NCBI GenBank assembly: GCA_030835385.1
Contig: JAURPI010000042.1
Coordinates: 275,038 to 339,037 of the forward strand
DNA length: 64,000 nucleotides
Source: Alphaproteobacteria bacterium
GTDB taxonomy: Bacteria > Pseudomonadota > Alphaproteobacteria > Rhodospirillales > Rhodospirillaceae
Direction: 5' to 3'
Shown here: piece after piece, positions 32,695-42,947 of the stretch
Layout: each line of letters begins with the position of its first letter
Numbering within the stretch: the stretch's first letter is position 1
The notes under the pieces: generated by a model
The model's database searches: none
The model's input: the letters and a program-made list of their open reading frames with translations, nothing else
What the model was told of the DNA's origin: nothing
Program-made: the position numbers and the translations under genes

Positions 32695-33543
32695 TTACTT
32701 TTTAAAAATAACGTCGACTCGACGATTATCTTGCTCACGGGTTCCGTCAGGGCGGCTAGTCCTTGGCCGCTCTTCGCCATAGGCTTCCACCTGCATTTCA
32801 CTTTGATCAATGCCTTCTTCGGCCAGCGCGTTGTAGACCGTCTCTGCTCGGCTCTGAGACAAAATCATGTTGTATTTTCTTGAACCAGCAGAATCGGTAT
32901 GGCCGATCACCAGCATGGTGGCCGGGTTATATTTGTCATGCACTTCAGAGATTTGAGTCACAACAGCCTGAGCGGCGGAATTCAAGCTAGCAGAATCAAA
33001 ATCGAAGTAGATCTGAAATTGATCCAGCATGGGTGATGCCGGAGTGGTTTGCGCCGCCGGGGCTGGATTGGCCGCTTCTAGAGCGCGGAGCGCCGTATTA
33101 AAGGTCGACCGACACGCTGCAATATCCTCGGGTTGGCGGTCTTCTTCCTGCTCTTGCATCCAGCAATCAAAACCTGACTGAGCCATCGCCGCCATCACAG
33201 GCATGCTGGAGCGCACACCATCATTCAACACAGCAACCAAACGCTCACGGGCATCACTGATCGATTTGGAGGCATGACCCGGAATATCTCGATGATTAAT
33301 CGCTTCAGGACCAAATGTCTCGCCGGTGGCAGCGCGGCGGGCTCTAGCCAAAAACTCTTTGGTATCGGCCCAGTCCGCTTCTGATTTTTCAGACGCCGCT
33401 AAATCCGCATAGTCGGTTTGCAGGGCGCGATGAAATTCGTCGCCCCGATTGGGTAATGAGCGCGCTCCCATTACATCGTAATTGCCACCACAGGCCGCCA
33501 AGGACATAGTAGCCGTTGCCATCATCACCGCGCGTAAAATCAT
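32695..33543 (-). CDS. OmpA-family outer membrane lipoprotein
   Basis: Predicted lipoprotein of 282 residues with lipobox LAAC near the N-terminus (MILRAVMMATATMSLAACGG) and a C-terminal OmpA-like peptidoglycan-binding domain near 175-282: YFDFDSASLNSAA, VIGHTDSAGSRKYN and LSQSRAETVYNAL. The middle is a coiled, Ala-rich region of unknown role. The start at 33543 places the signal at the N-terminus; upstream frame to 33753 lacks support. Convergent with the MoeB-like gene. Confidence 0.9.
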   Translation of the reverse strand: MILRAVMMATATMSLAACGGNYDVMGARSLPNRGDEFHRALQTDYADLAASEKSEADWADTKEFLARARRAATGETFGPEAINHRDIPGHASKSISDARERLVAVLNDGVRSSMPVMAAMAQSGFDCWMQEQEEDRQPEDIAACRSTFNTALRALEAANPAPAAQTTPASPMLDQFQIYFDFDSASLNSAAQAVVTQISEVHDKYNPATMLVIGHTDSAGSRKYNMILSQSRAETVYNALAEEGIDQSEMQVEAYGEERPRTSRPDGTREQDNRRVDVIFKK

Positions 33544-33718
33544 GGAATCCCTCTCCCTCAAGCGAGGTCCCCGTTTTCCTTTGCCAGACCCCAATCCGAC
33601 CAGTATTGGCTGAGGGTCCGGAAAACCCTCGGAAACTGCACTGGACAGTTTTTTAGCGTTGTACCCTTGGGGTGACAAGAACCCTTTGCGATTTAGAGAA
33701 TTAAGCGTAAGAGGGCCT

Positions 33719-34900
33719 ATGCTTGTTAGTGACCGCCCTTCATTGACCGCCATTGCCTCTGTTGGCCCGACCGCCGCAGATGGGCGCCTGCCCTTGATCG
33801 GCCTCGATAAAGCAGAAATGGCGGCTTTGGCCGTGGAGATGGAGGAAAAGCCCTACCGAGGCACACAATTGTTCCACTGGATCTATAGCCGAGGGGCGCG
33901 CTCCTTCGACGACATGACCGATATCTCTAAGGTCTGCCGTACCCGACTGACGGACACCTTTACGTTAGAGCGCCCGGAAATTGCACAGGAGCAAATTTCA
34001 GAAGATGGGACTCGCAAGTGGCTACATACATTTGCCGATGGCCAGAAGGCGGAAACGGTCTTAATTCCGGAAGACGATCGGGGAACATTGTGCATATCCT
34101 CGCAAGTGGGGTGCACATTGACCTGTCGCTTCTGCCATACGGGGACACAACGCCTGGTGCGCAACCTTACCGCTGGCGAAATCATCGCGCAGATCTTGGT
34201 GGCACGAGACGCGCTGGACGAGTGGCCGACTCCGAAAGACGACTCCCGGAAAATCACTAACATCGTACTCATGGGCATGGGCGAACCCCTCTACAATTTT
34301 GAGGCAGTTAAAAAGGCCATGAAAATTGTGATGGAAGGTGATGGTATTTCCATCAGCCGTCATCGCATGACCTTATCAACCTCAGGCGTGGTCCCTGAGA
34401 TCGAGCGCTGTGGTGAAGAACTTCGCATTAATCTGGCCATCTCATTACATGCGGGCACTGATGACGTCCGATCCAAAATCATGCCGATCAACAAAAAATA
34501 CCCGCTGAAAGAATTGATGGCAGCCTGCGCCGCCTATCCGGGCGCATCCAATGCGCGACGCATCACGTTCGAATACGTCATGCTCAAAGACATCAATGAT
34601 TCCGAAGCCGATGCCCGCGCGCTTGTGGATTTGGTGAAAGATGTGCACTGCAAATTTAACCTGATCCCGTTCAACCCTTGGCCGGGCACGCCCTATGAAT
34701 GCTCAAGTAAGAAAACCATTGAACGTTTCCAAACCGTGCTGACCGACGCGGGCCTCACCTGCCCCATCCGCACACCGCGTGGGCGCGATATCCTCGCCGC
34801 CTGCGGTCAACTCAAAACGGATTCAGAAAAACTGTCGGCGAAAGAACGCCGCGCTCAAGCCGAGCAGGCCTGGGCCGAGAAAGACGCGCAACTGGGGTAG
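33719..34900 (+). CDS. rlmN: 23S rRNA (adenine-2503-C2)-methyltransferase RlmN
   Basis: Radical-SAM methyltransferase acting on A2503 of 23S rRNA and A37 of some tRNAs, 393 residues. The cluster motif [13 protein letters not shown] gives CxxxCxxC. The N-terminal [16 protein letters not shown] and C-terminal [14 protein letters not shown], with the catalytic Cys, are characteristic. The ATG at 33719 is chosen; the frame is open to 33659 but those residues are unlike the family. It is divergent from the lipoprotein gene. Confidence 0.97.
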   Translation: MLVSDRPSLTAIASVGPTAADGRLPLIGLDKAEMAALAVEMEEKPYRGTQLFHWIYSRGARSFDDMTDISKVCRTRLTDTFTLERPEIAQEQISEDGTRKWLHTFADGQKAETVLIPEDDRGTLCISSQVGCTLTCRFCHTGTQRLVRNLTAGEIIAQILVARDALDEWPTPKDDSRKITNIVLMGMGEPLYNFEAVKKAMKIVMEGDGISISRHRMTLSTSGVVPEIERCGEELRINLAISLHAGTDDVRSKIMPINKKYPLKELMAACAAYPGASNARRITFEYVMLKDINDSEADARALVDLVKDVHCKFNLIPFNPWPGTPYECSSKKTIERFQTVLTDAGLTCPIRTPRGRDILAACGQLKTDSEKLSAKERRAQAEQAWAEKDAQLG

Positions 34901-35023
34901 AATTAAAGTTCTTCAAAGGAGATTAGAATCGCACACGTGCTTGCTCTGCCCTGCATCCTCCCTATACTCCGCCGCCAATTGGGCACACTGTGTAGAGTGA
35001 GCGAATAAACAGGAATACAGACC

Positions 35024-36247
35024 ATGAGCCGCGACAAAGTCGTCCTTGCCTATTCCGGCGGATTAGACACCTCCATCATTCTGCGCTGGCTGCAGGAAGA
35101 GAAAAATTGCGACGTAGTGACCTTCACCGCTGACATCGGTCAGGGCGAGGAGCTCGGGCCTGCCCGGAAGAAAGCCGAGCTGATGGGCATCGAGCACATC
35201 TATATTGAAGACCTGCGTGAAGACTTTGTCCGGGATTACTGCTTTCCGATGTTTCGCGCCAATGCCATTTACGAAGGCGTCTACCTGCTTGGCACCTCAA
35301 TCGCCCGGCCGTTGATCGGTAAACGCCTGGTTGAGATCGCCAGAGACACCGGAGCCGTCGCGATTTCCCATGGCGCCACCGGCAAGGGTAATGACCAAGT
35401 CCGGTTTGAGCTGTCCGCCTATGCCTTAGAGCCGAGCATCAAAGTGATTTCACCTTGGCGGGAATGGGATTTGAATTCCCGCGCCAAACTTATTGAGTAT
35501 GCCGAGAAACATCAGATCCCCATTCCGACAGATAAGCGAGGAGAGGCTCCTTATTCTATGGACGCCAATCTGCTGCACATCTCTTACGAAGGTAAAGCCC
35601 TAGAAGACCCATGGACCGAACCCGATGAAGACATGTTTCGGTTGAGTGTGTCTCCGGAAGCAGCACCCGACACACCAGAATACGTTGAGATCGAATTTGA
35701 GGGTGGCGATCCCGTCGCCATCAATGGCGAACGGTTATCCCCTGCGGCCTTCCTGACCAAGTTGAATGAGTTAGGTGGCAAACACGGCATTGGCCGGGTC
35801 GACATGGTTGAGAACCGGTATGTCGGCATGAAAGCCCGGGGTGTTTATGAAACACCGGGTGGCACCATCTGGCTCACGGCACGGCGGGCGGTCGAAAGCA
35901 TCACCCTTGACCGGGAAGCGTCTCATTTGAAAGACGAATTAATGCCCCGTTATGCCAAATTGATATACACGGGATACTGGTTCGCGCCTGAACGCAAAGC
36001 GTTGCAGGCAGCCATCGACGCCACCCAGGATAATGTCAACGGAACAGCAAGGCTGAAACTCTATAAGGGCAATGCCATTGTTGTGGGCCGCACGTCACCG
36101 ACCAGTTTGTACAGCACGGAACATGTCACCTTTGAGGAAGACGATGTGTTTGACCAACATGACGCCGAAGGATTCATCAAGCTGAACGCACTGCGGTTGC
36201 GGCTCGGCACACTAGGGCGTCGCACGCAAGGCACCGAAGATAACTGA
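35024..36247 (+). CDS. argG: Argininosuccinate synthase
   Basis: Joins citrulline and aspartate to argininosuccinate in arginine synthesis, 407 residues. The ATP-binding PP-loop [15 protein letters not shown] is at residues 9-23, followed by [11 protein letters not shown] and [17 protein letters not shown]. The stop TGA overlaps the ATG of the next gene by one base (36247), so the crotonase may be coupled to it. Confidence 0.99.
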   Translation: MSRDKVVLAYSGGLDTSIILRWLQEEKNCDVVTFTADIGQGEELGPARKKAELMGIEHIYIEDLREDFVRDYCFPMFRANAIYEGVYLLGTSIARPLIGKRLVEIARDTGAVAISHGATGKGNDQVRFELSAYALEPSIKVISPWREWDLNSRAKLIEYAEKHQIPIPTDKRGEAPYSMDANLLHISYEGKALEDPWTEPDEDMFRLSVSPEAAPDTPEYVEIEFEGGDPVAINGERLSPAAFLTKLNELGGKHGIGRVDMVENRYVGMKARGVYETPGGTIWLTARRAVESITLDREASHLKDELMPRYAKLIYTGYWFAPERKALQAAIDATQDNVNGTARLKLYKGNAIVVGRTSPTSLYSTEHVTFEEDDVFDQHDAEGFIKLNALRLRLGTLGRRTQGTEDN

Positions 36248-37014
36248 TGAGTGAGTATATCAAAAGCGACACCGCGGATGGCATCCTAACGCTCACCATT
36301 TCGCGACCGGAAAAAAAGAATGCCCTAACCGTCGCAATGTATGCAGCCCTTGCCGATTCCATTTCCCAGGCTGACGACGACGAGAGCGTGCGGGTCATTT
36401 TGATCACCGGTAGTGAAGACAGCTTCACCGCTGGAAACGACTTTAAGGACTTTCTGGACAACCCACCCGTTGACCCCTCGAGCCCAGTATTTCGATTTAT
36501 GAATGCCATCGCGGGAGCACAGAAACCCGTCGTTGCTGCAGTCAATGGTTTGGCGATCGGCATTGGCACGACAATGCTACTGCATTGTGATTTGGTTTAC
36601 GCCGTCGACACCGCACGATTCCAAATGCCTTTTGTGAATCTGGGTTTGGTTCCGGAGCTTGGCTCAAGCCTCGTGTTACCCGCATTGGCGGGGCGAGCTC
36701 GGGCCGCTGAACTCCTTATGTGTGGCGATCCCTTTAGTGCAGAAACCGCAAAAGAGTTTGGCCTCATCAATGGGATAAGCTCTGCCGACGAACTAATGAA
36801 TACGGCACAAATATTGGCCAAAAAACTCGCGGCAAAACCGCCAGCTGCTCTCCGCAAAACCAAAGCATTACTAAATATGGACGTTGACGATGTGCGTGCA
36901 CGTATCGACCGGGAAGCCAAAGTCTTCAGCGAACAATTGAGTAGCGCCGAAGTTAAAGAAGCGATCGCAGCATTTCTTGAAAAACGCGCTCCTGACTTTT
37001 CGAAGTTTGAGTGA
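36247..37014 (+). CDS. Crotonase-family enoyl-CoA hydratase/isomerase
   Basis: Second crotonase-fold protein of the window, 255 residues. The oxyanion-hole region SFTAGNDFKDFLDN and VNGLAIGIGTTMLLHCDLVY are visible, then PFVNLGLVPELGSSLVLP. The catalytic glutamates of classical hydratases are not both present: the segment after GLAIGIG has TTMLL and a glutamate occurs in VPELG. It therefore resembles isomerase-like (PaaG-type) members. It begins at the last base of argG. Confidence 0.85.
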   Translation: MSEYIKSDTADGILTLTISRPEKKNALTVAMYAALADSISQADDDESVRVILITGSEDSFTAGNDFKDFLDNPPVDPSSPVFRFMNAIAGAQKPVVAAVNGLAIGIGTTMLLHCDLVYAVDTARFQMPFVNLGLVPELGSSLVLPALAGRARAAELLMCGDPFSAETAKEFGLINGISSADELMNTAQILAKKLAAKPPAALRKTKALLNMDVDDVRARIDREAKVFSEQLSSAEVKEAIAAFLEKRAPDFSKFE

Positions 37015-37900
37015 GCGACGGGCCTCTGTTAAATCGCATCTCATCACGACCAAGACCTTCATTTTCTACGACATCGTCTCCGATCTACCTCCACTTAAGA
37101 TTGTTGATGTTGGCGCGTTGCCAATCCAAGGGGTACCCGAGCCCTACGAAAAACTTTTGACGCGAGGCTATGCCACTTTCATCGGTTTTGAAGCGGGCGC
37201 CGCTGGCTGCAAGGCCTTAACAGAAAAACATGGGCCGCCGCACCGCTTCTTACCCTTCATTATTGGTGACGGCACAAACGCGGTGTTTCACCGCAATAAA
37301 GAAGTGATGACCAGTTCATTGTTTAAACCGAACATGAATCTCATTTCTTATTTCGCGGGTCTTGAAAACCTTGTTGCCCCGGAGAGCAGTCAGCCTGTGC
37401 AGACGTACACCCTCGATGATGTGATTGATTGGGACGAATTGGACTTTCTACAAATGGATATCCAAGGCGGTGAATTGTCTGTGCTTGAAGGGTGTGGCCG
37501 CCTTCTGCCAAACACCTTGGTTGTGCAGGCAGAAGTCGAGTTTGTAGAGATTTATCACGATCAGCCCTTGTTCGCTGACATAGACCAACACCTCAGAAAA
37601 GCCGGGTTTCAATTTCATACCTTTCTTGGGTTTGGGCAGCGGCCCTACAAAACGGGAGGGGCAATCGAAGGTTCAATCACAAAGACCCGGCAAGTGTTGT
37701 GGTCCGATGCCGTTTATGTTCCGGACGCCACCACGCTTTCGGACCAAAGCACAGAACGACTCCTCAAACTCGCGGCTATATTGCACGACATCTATACGTC
37801 TGTTGATCTCGTACTTCATATCTTAGCGATCGTGGCAGGCCGTGGCTCACCTGATCCGCAGGAACGATTTGTTAAAGCCTTGATTGCGTCCCAAAGCTAA
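37007..37900 (+). CDS. FkbM-type SAM methyltransferase
   Basis: Product of about 297 residues with a class I methyltransferase fold: [11 protein letters not shown] near the N-terminus as the SAM loop, [30 protein letters not shown] as the FkbM motif (acidic residue then DIQGGE), then [18 protein letters not shown]. Only TTG starts exist: 37007 (overlap of eight bases with the crotonase) or 36977 (overlap of 38). Neither has a clear ribosome site. It may modify a sugar or lipid; the target is unknown. Its 3' end overlaps folD, convergent, by four bases. Confidence 0.75.
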   Translation: MSERRASVKSHLITTKTFIFYDIVSDLPPLKIVDVGALPIQGVPEPYEKLLTRGYATFIGFEAGAAGCKALTEKHGPPHRFLPFIIGDGTNAVFHRNKEVMTSSLFKPNMNLISYFAGLENLVAPESSQPVQTYTLDDVIDWDELDFLQMDIQGGELSVLEGCGRLLPNTLVVQAEVEFVEIYHDQPLFADIDQHLRKAGFQFHTFLGFGQRPYKTGGAIEGSITKTRQVLWSDAVYVPDATTLSDQSTERLLKLAAILHDIYTSVDLVLHILAIVAGRGSPDPQERFVKALIASQS

Positions 37901-38796
37901 AAGCTGGTCGGAATCTCGATATCTTCCAAACCATTTTGCAAGCGAACGGCACGCAAGGCATTAAACATCAGACACGCAATGGTCATCGGCCCAACACCCC
38001 CGGGCACTGGGGTAATCGCTGAGGCAACTATCGATACTTCTTTGAAGGCCACATCACCGACCAGGAGGTCTTTATCTCCCTCGCCAGGTAACCGATTGAT
38101 GCCGACGTCGATAACCACGGCTCCAGGTTTCACCCAATCAGCTTTGACCATCTCTGGTAGACCAACTGCCGCCACCAAAATATCAGCACGGCTACAGTGA
38201 GCGGCGAGATCAGCCGTTCTGGAGTGGGCCGTCGTTACGGTGCAGTTTTCAGAAAGCAATAGTTGCGCCATCGGCTTACCGAACAACAGCGAACGCCCGA
38301 TTATGACGGCGTCCTTGCCGGTCATGTCGCCAATCTGGCGGCGCAATAGCAGCTGACAACCGAGTGGTGTGCATGACACCATGCCCGTTTCTCCCGCCAT
38401 CAATCGACCCGCATTCTCAGGGTGTAAGCCATCCACATCCTTCAGTGGATCAATAGCGAGAATCACTGGCTTGTCGTCGAGATGTGACGGCAACGGCAGC
38501 TGCACAAGAATACCGTTGACCTTTGGGTCGTCGTTGAGCTTTTGCACGAGCGCGAGCACCGTCGCTTGGTCTACGTCCGCCGGCAGGGTATGCTCGAAAG
38601 ACTCCATGCCAAGTTTGACGGCTGTCTTGCGTTTGCTGCGCACATAAACCTGACTGGCCGGGTCGTCACCCACCAACACAACGGCAAGGCCCGGCTTGAT
38701 GCCGTGTTCAGATGTCAGCTGCACGATTTGCTCGCCGATCCAAGTCCTTAACCCAGCTGCCGTGGCTTTTCCGTCTATGAGGGTTGCCTGACTCAT
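37897..38796 (-). CDS. folD: Methylenetetrahydrofolate dehydrogenase/cyclohydrolase FolD
   Basis: Bifunctional one-carbon enzyme interconverting 5,10-methylene- and 10-formyl-THF, 299 residues. [14 protein letters not shown] near residues 50-63 carries the catalytic Lys; [10 protein letters not shown] and [12 protein letters not shown] are family signatures; the NADP loop reads [14 protein letters not shown], slightly unlike the commoner GRSNIVGKP. Convergent with the FkbM gene. Confidence 0.97.
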   Translation of the reverse strand: MSQATLIDGKATAAGLRTWIGEQIVQLTSEHGIKPGLAVVLVGDDPASQVYVRSKRKTAVKLGMESFEHTLPADVDQATVLALVQKLNDDPKVNGILVQLPLPSHLDDKPVILAIDPLKDVDGLHPENAGRLMAGETGMVSCTPLGCQLLLRRQIGDMTGKDAVIIGRSLLFGKPMAQLLLSENCTVTTAHSRTADLAAHCSRADILVAAVGLPEMVKADWVKPGAVVIDVGINRLPGEGDKDLLVGDVAFKEVSIVASAITPVPGGVGPMTIACLMFNALRAVRLQNGLEDIEIPTSF

Positions 38797-38855
38797 AAAT
38801 CACTCCGTTAATCAGCACGTGCCGCCTGTCGTGCGACGACACTGAGACGTTCCTA

Positions 38856-39155
38856 TTAGGAGACCATCCACACGATCAGGATGCTGACGTAACTCTGTGC
38901 CAACCACAGCGCAAGCAAGAGAACGACGGGAGACAGGTCAAGCCCACCGATGATGGGAACATAGCGCCGAATTTTGCGGAACACTGGCTCAGTCAATTGG
39001 GTCAACGCAGACCCGATCATGTAGACGATCCGGTTTTGCGTATTGATCACAGCAAAGTTGACCAACCAGCTCATGATCACGGCTGCGATAACCAAGTACC
39101 AATACATGCCGAGAATGATTTGAAAGAGTTGAACGATGGGAACAAGAAGAGCCAC
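38856..39155 (-). CDS. YggT family membrane protein
   Basis: Small two-helix membrane protein of 99 residues: LLVPIVQLFQIILGMYWYLV, then LTEPVFRKIRRYVPIIGGLDLSPVV and a last helix. The start is GTG at 39155 with GGAGGT six bases upstream (GGAGGTCAATGGGTG); the frame is open to 39236 but that ribosome site decides it. In many relatives a DUF167 gene sits between yggT and folD; none is present here. Function is not firmly known. Confidence 0.9.
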   Translation of the reverse strand: MALLVPIVQLFQIILGMYWYLVIAAVIMSWLVNFAVINTQNRIVYMIGSALTQLTEPVFRKIRRYVPIIGGLDLSPVVLLLALWLAQSYVSILIVWMVS

Positions 39156-39252
39156 CCATTGACCTCCGGATTGCCGTGGTGAAAGAGGACGTGAACCGCT
39201 AACGTACTGAGCGTGGACCAACCAGACAAGGGCCACGAAAGGGGGACCGAAG

Positions 39253-39670
39253 GTGTTGATGAGAAATCGAAGATGGTCGCCTGTGGTTGCTATCGCGGTC
39301 CTGTTGTTGAGCGGATGCGATCACCAGCCAGAAGTGTGGCAAACAAAATCCGTTATCACCGGCCTCCCGGTCCATGGCTTACACGGATTGTCATTTGGAC
39401 CCGATGGCGGCCTCTATAGCAGCAGCGTCATGGGGCAATCGATTGTGCGCCTTGATATCGAAACAGGCACACTCGAAGAAATAATTCCAGCGCCTTTGGG
39501 AGAAGCCGATGACGTGGCTTTCGGGCCAAACGGGGTTATGGCTTGGACTGCCCTCAACCAAGGTGAGCTTCGGGTAAGCGATACGGACGGTAATCGCTGT
39601 GGATCATGACAGCACCATCTTCGTCGTCACCGACGCAGACAATGGGCTCATACGCCTCCGTAAAAAGTGA
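39253..39670 (+). pseudogene. SMP-30/gluconolactonase-like lipoprotein, internally deleted
   Basis: From the ATG at 39259 a lipoprotein signal (AVLLLSGC) leads into beta-propeller-like sequence (HGLSFGPDGGLYSSSVMGQ, IVRLDIETGTLEEI, ADDVAFGPNGVMAW). The frame ends at 39609 after about 115 residues. A shifted frame then encodes VDHDSTIFVVTDADNGLIRL up to the TGA at 39670, which looks like the end of the same family. Normal proteins are around 300 residues or more, so a large internal deletion with a frame change is the best reading. It follows the start of yggT divergently. Confidence 0.7.
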
Positions 39671-39694
39671 GGCCAAGCCCACTGCCCGGAGCGC

Positions 39695-39723
39695 TTGACT
39701 TAAACCGCGGCTCCGCACAGTAT
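39695..39723 (+). promoter_or_regulatory. Possible promoter of tRNA-Ala
   Basis: TTGACT at 39695-39700, then a 17-base spacer and CAGTAT at 39718-39723. The -35 is good, the -10 weak. It lies just upstream of the mature tRNA start at 39740. Confidence 0.4.
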
Positions 39724-39739
39724 CCGCGCCCTTCCCTGG

Positions 39740-39815
39740 GGGGCCGTAGCTCAGTTGGGAGAGCGCGACGTTCGCAACGTCGAGGTCAGCGGTTCGATCC
39801 CGCTCGGCTCCACCA
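39740..39815 (+). tRNA. tRNA-Ala (anticodon CGC)
   Basis: Cloverleaf of 76 bases including an encoded CCA. The acceptor GGGGCCG pairs with CGGCTCC (one G-U pair), the anticodon arm is CGACG-TTCGCAA-CGTCG with anticodon CGC, reading GCG, and the T arm contains GGTTCGATCC. The GTAGCTCAGTTGGGAGAGC D-arm region is typical. Confidence 0.97.
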
Positions 39816-39932
39816 AAACTCATACAGACTCTGGTATTCACCCACTTGTGATGGCGCATGTCGTCCGCTCCTGAGTCACGGCGACAACATCGCATAGACG
39901 CACAGGCTTCGGCCCTATAGAACCCAGCGGAC

Positions 39933-41183
39933 ATGAGTCACACCCTGTTTGATTTTTCCGGCCTGCGGCAGGCCTTCGCCATCCGTAATTTCGCCCTGTA
40001 TACCTTCGGCAACACGCTGTCGTTGGTCGGCATGTGGGTGCAGCGGCTAGCGGTGGGTTGGCTGATGTGGGAACTCACGGAGTCTGGCGCTTGGCTAGGC
40101 GCTATAGCGATTGCTGAGTTCTTACCGATAATTGTTCTCACACCGCTGGGCGGCGTCTTCGCTGACCGCTTTGACCGACAGCGCATCTCGATGATCGCGC
40201 AGACTTTTGCCTGCGGACAAGCCATGGCCCTCTGGCTTTTCACTCTTACCGGAACCATGTCACCCGCGCTTTTGGTTTTTCTGATGTTTTTTGGTGGCGT
40301 AACCAACGCCATGAACCAAGCGGCCCGGGTCACATTGGTCGTCAATATGGTCCCGCGCGACGTAATGGGCACGGCGATCGCGATCAACTCCATCATCTTC
40401 AATGTCGCCCGCATCGTCGGCCCCGCCATTGCTGGTGTTCTTATCGCCACAACGGATATTGCGTGGGCTTTCTTGGTCAACGCCGTGTCCTATGCAGCAT
40501 TGATTGTGGCGCTGGCGATGATTCGCATCCCTCGGGTCACAGACAGCGTGCCGCCAACAGGGTCTTATTTCCGTGACCTCATAGAAGGGGGAAAGTTCAC
40601 GTTCACCCACACAGGCGTGGCCGCAATCATTGCCCTAACCGCCGTGAACTCCATCTTCGCCCGCCCTCTGATCGATCTCCTCCCCGGATTTGCCGGAGAG
40701 GTATTCGATGCTGGCCCACAAGGGCTGGCGATCATGACATTAGCCATGGGAGTGGGCGCGATCTGCGCTTCAATCTGGCTGGCGCAGCGCGGCAGGATCA
40801 AAGGCCTCACCAGTATTGTATTTTATGGCGTGCTCGTTAACGGCGCGGCTGTTGCTGTGTTCGCCATGTCGACAAGTTTGTGGACAGGCGCACTGCTTCT
40901 GGCCGTGTCCGGCTTCACACAAGCGTGCACAGGAACGGGCACCCAAACCTTGATACAATCATCCGTCGCCGACCGATTACGCGGACGAGTGATGAGCGTG
41001 TGGTTGGTCATCGGGCGGGGCGGACCTGCCTTGGGTGCAATGGTGATGGGAACGATGGCTGAGCTGGTCGGGTTTGGACCACCGCTGTTGACCGGCGCGT
41101 TGGTGACCTTCTTTGCGGCGGCGATCGTTTTACCGCGCCGGAAAAAAATCGCAGGTATTTTAGAACAGTCAACCGCTGGCTAA
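39933..41183 (+). CDS. MFS transporter (MFS_3/enterobactin-exporter-like)
   Basis: Twelve-helix major facilitator of 416 residues. The N-terminal ALYTFGNTLSLVGMWVQRLAVGWLMWELT and the loop GGVFADRFDRQRI near residues 70-83 match the DUF894/MFS_3 group, which includes EntS-like exporters. QTLIQSSVADRLRGRVMSVW is a second conserved loop. It begins about 117 bases after the tRNA and converges on the dioxygenase gene. Substrate unknown. Confidence 0.88.
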   Translation: MSHTLFDFSGLRQAFAIRNFALYTFGNTLSLVGMWVQRLAVGWLMWELTESGAWLGAIAIAEFLPIIVLTPLGGVFADRFDRQRISMIAQTFACGQAMALWLFTLTGTMSPALLVFLMFFGGVTNAMNQAARVTLVVNMVPRDVMGTAIAINSIIFNVARIVGPAIAGVLIATTDIAWAFLVNAVSYAALIVALAMIRIPRVTDSVPPTGSYFRDLIEGGKFTFTHTGVAAIIALTAVNSIFARPLIDLLPGFAGEVFDAGPQGLAIMTLAMGVGAICASIWLAQRGRIKGLTSIVFYGVLVNGAAVAVFAMSTSLWTGALLLAVSGFTQACTGTGTQTLIQSSVADRLRGRVMSVWLVIGRGGPALGAMVMGTMAELVGFGPPLLTGALVTFFAAAIVLPRRKKIAGILEQSTAG

Positions 41184-41186
41184 ACG

Positions 41187-42032
41187 CTATACCGGAACTG
41201 ATCCGGCTACCGTAGTACGATGCATGTGGCGAATGCTATCCGCAGGATAGGGCGTGGCATGGTGCATCAGGCACCGGTTATCCCAGAATACCAGGTCTCG
41301 CAGTTGCCACTTATGGCGATAAATCACCGCAGGGTCGGTCGCATAGCCGAAAAGTTTATCAAGCAATGCTCGACTTTCATGTTCATCTACATCGATGAGA
41401 GACTCAGTGAAACCGGGATTGACGTAGAGCGCCTTGCGGCCAGTTTCTGGATGGGTGCGAACGACCGGATGAACGGCTCCAACCAATTGTTTCTTTTGCT
41501 CTTCGGTAAGCGGTTTGCGGTTGCTGTCTTCTGACGACTGAATTTGAACGTAGTTAAACCGGTGGCGCGCCTTGAGGGAGGCGATTTCCCCCTTCAAATA
41601 TTCCGGTACGTTTTCATAGGCGCGATACTGACTGGCAAACAAAGTATCGCCACCTTCCGTAGGCACTTCCAAGCCATAGAGCAGCGACCCCATTGGCGGC
41701 ACGTCTTCGTAACTCACATCCGTATGCCAATACCGGCCTGCATCTTCAATGCCCAAAGGCTCGCCCTTCTCATCCTTCTTGTTAGATACGGCCAGCAACT
41801 CTGGATAACCGGGCAATAGATACTGGGTCAGGATGTGACTGTTCAGATCACCCCAGTGTCTTGAAAACTCAAGGTGCTGCTCTGGTGACAAGTTTTGGTC
41901 GCGGAAGATCAAAACAGAGTGATCGGCAAAGGCCTGTTTGATGGTTTCAAACGCCTGATCGTCAATCGGTCCCCCGCAATCAAGGCCGATCACTTCTGCG
42001 CCGCAAACATCTGAAAGAGCGTTTATTTGCAT
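41187..42032 (-). CDS. TauD/TfdA family Fe(II)/2-oxoglutarate dioxygenase
   Basis: Non-haem iron dioxygenase of 281 residues. The metal site is in RYWHTDVSYEDVPP (His103, Asp105), the distal His in WDNRCLMHHATPY and the 2-oxoglutarate-binding Arg in HMHRTTVAG. FRDQNLSPEQHLEFSRHWGDL is the usual N-terminal helix. It is the last gene of a minus-strand operon with a Dpp-type transporter (4 bases after dppC-like), which suggests it processes the imported compound. The substrate (taurine, other sulfonate, or an aryloxy or other compound) cannot be told. Confidence 0.9.
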   Translation of the reverse strand: MQINALSDVCGAEVIGLDCGGPIDDQAFETIKQAFADHSVLIFRDQNLSPEQHLEFSRHWGDLNSHILTQYLLPGYPELLAVSNKKDEKGEPLGIEDAGRYWHTDVSYEDVPPMGSLLYGLEVPTEGGDTLFASQYRAYENVPEYLKGEIASLKARHRFNYVQIQSSEDSNRKPLTEEQKKQLVGAVHPVVRTHPETGRKALYVNPGFTESLIDVDEHESRALLDKLFGYATDPAVIYRHKWQLRDLVFWDNRCLMHHATPYPADSIRHMHRTTVAGSVPV

Positions 42033-42035
42033 ATT

Positions 42036-42947
42036 TTATCTTAAGCGCGGATTGAGTGCATCACCCAACCAATCTCCAAGCAAGTTCACTGACAGAGCAA
42101 GCAACACAAGGGCAAGAGCCGGAAACAACGTGATCCACCACTCTCCTGAGAACAGGTAATCGTTGCCAATGCGAATCAGCGTGCCGAGGGACGGTGTTGT
42201 CGGTGGCATGCCAACACCCAGAAAACTCAAAGTGGCTTCGGCAATGACCGCCAAGGCCAGCCCTAGGGTGGCCAATACCAATACGGAGGTCATGACATTG
42301 GGAAGAACATGACCGAACACGATCGCCGGATTAGACGCCCCGATGAGTTTAGCTTGGGCCACATAGCCCGACTGTTTTTGAACCAGCGTCGCTGATCGCA
42401 CAACGCGGGCGTATTGCGGCCAGTCGGCGATTCCGATGGCAAAGATCAACATGTACAGGGCGATCTCGCCATGAACATCCGGAGATAAAACGGCCCGTGA
42501 GAAACCATCTACCATGAGGGCGATCAACAAGGCAGGAATGGTCAGCTGAACATCGGCCAGGCGCATGAGCACTGTCTCAACCCATCCGCCGACATAGCCT
42601 GCAATGAGCCCCACGGTGACACCTAAGGTCGCGGAAAAAGCGACAGCGGCAAGCCCTACGGTAAGTGAAATGCGACTGCCGTAGAGAATGGCGGACAACA
42701 TGTCGCGTCCCTGGTCATCAGTGCCGAGGAAGAAAGCCGGGTCACCGTTACCCGTCCAAGCCGGTGGAAGAAAGGAGTTGATAAGATCTAAATTGATTGG
42801 ATCAAACGGATCTTGGGATGCCAGGAACGGAGCGAACAAGGCACCAAGAAGAAAGGTCAGAGTCACAATGGCGGCCGTTATGGCGACAGGACTGCGGCGA
42901 AAATTGACCCACAAAACCGCACGAGGTGAGTCAACGACATCGCTCAT
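42036..42947 (-). CDS. ABC transporter permease, DppC/OppC type
   Basis: Membrane subunit of a peptide/opine/nickel-type importer, 303 residues from the ATG at 42947. The N-terminal OppC domain (LWVNFRRSPVAI) and FFLGTDDQGRDMLSAILYGSRISLTVG are typical; the EAA loop is AKLIGASNPAIVFGHVLPN. The ATGA overlap with the dppB-like stop shows coupling. No ATPase genes of this transporter are in the run. Confidence 0.93.
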   Translation of the reverse strand: MSDVVDSPRAVLWVNFRRSPVAITAAIVTLTFLLGALFAPFLASQDPFDPINLDLINSFLPPAWTGNGDPAFFLGTDDQGRDMLSAILYGSRISLTVGLAAVAFSATLGVTVGLIAGYVGGWVETVLMRLADVQLTIPALLIALMVDGFSRAVLSPDVHGEIALYMLIFAIGIADWPQYARVVRSATLVQKQSGYVAQAKLIGASNPAIVFGHVLPNVMTSVLVLATLGLALAVIAEATLSFLGVGMPPTTPSLGTLIRIGNDYLFSGEWWITLFPALALVLLALSVNLLGDWLGDALNPRLR

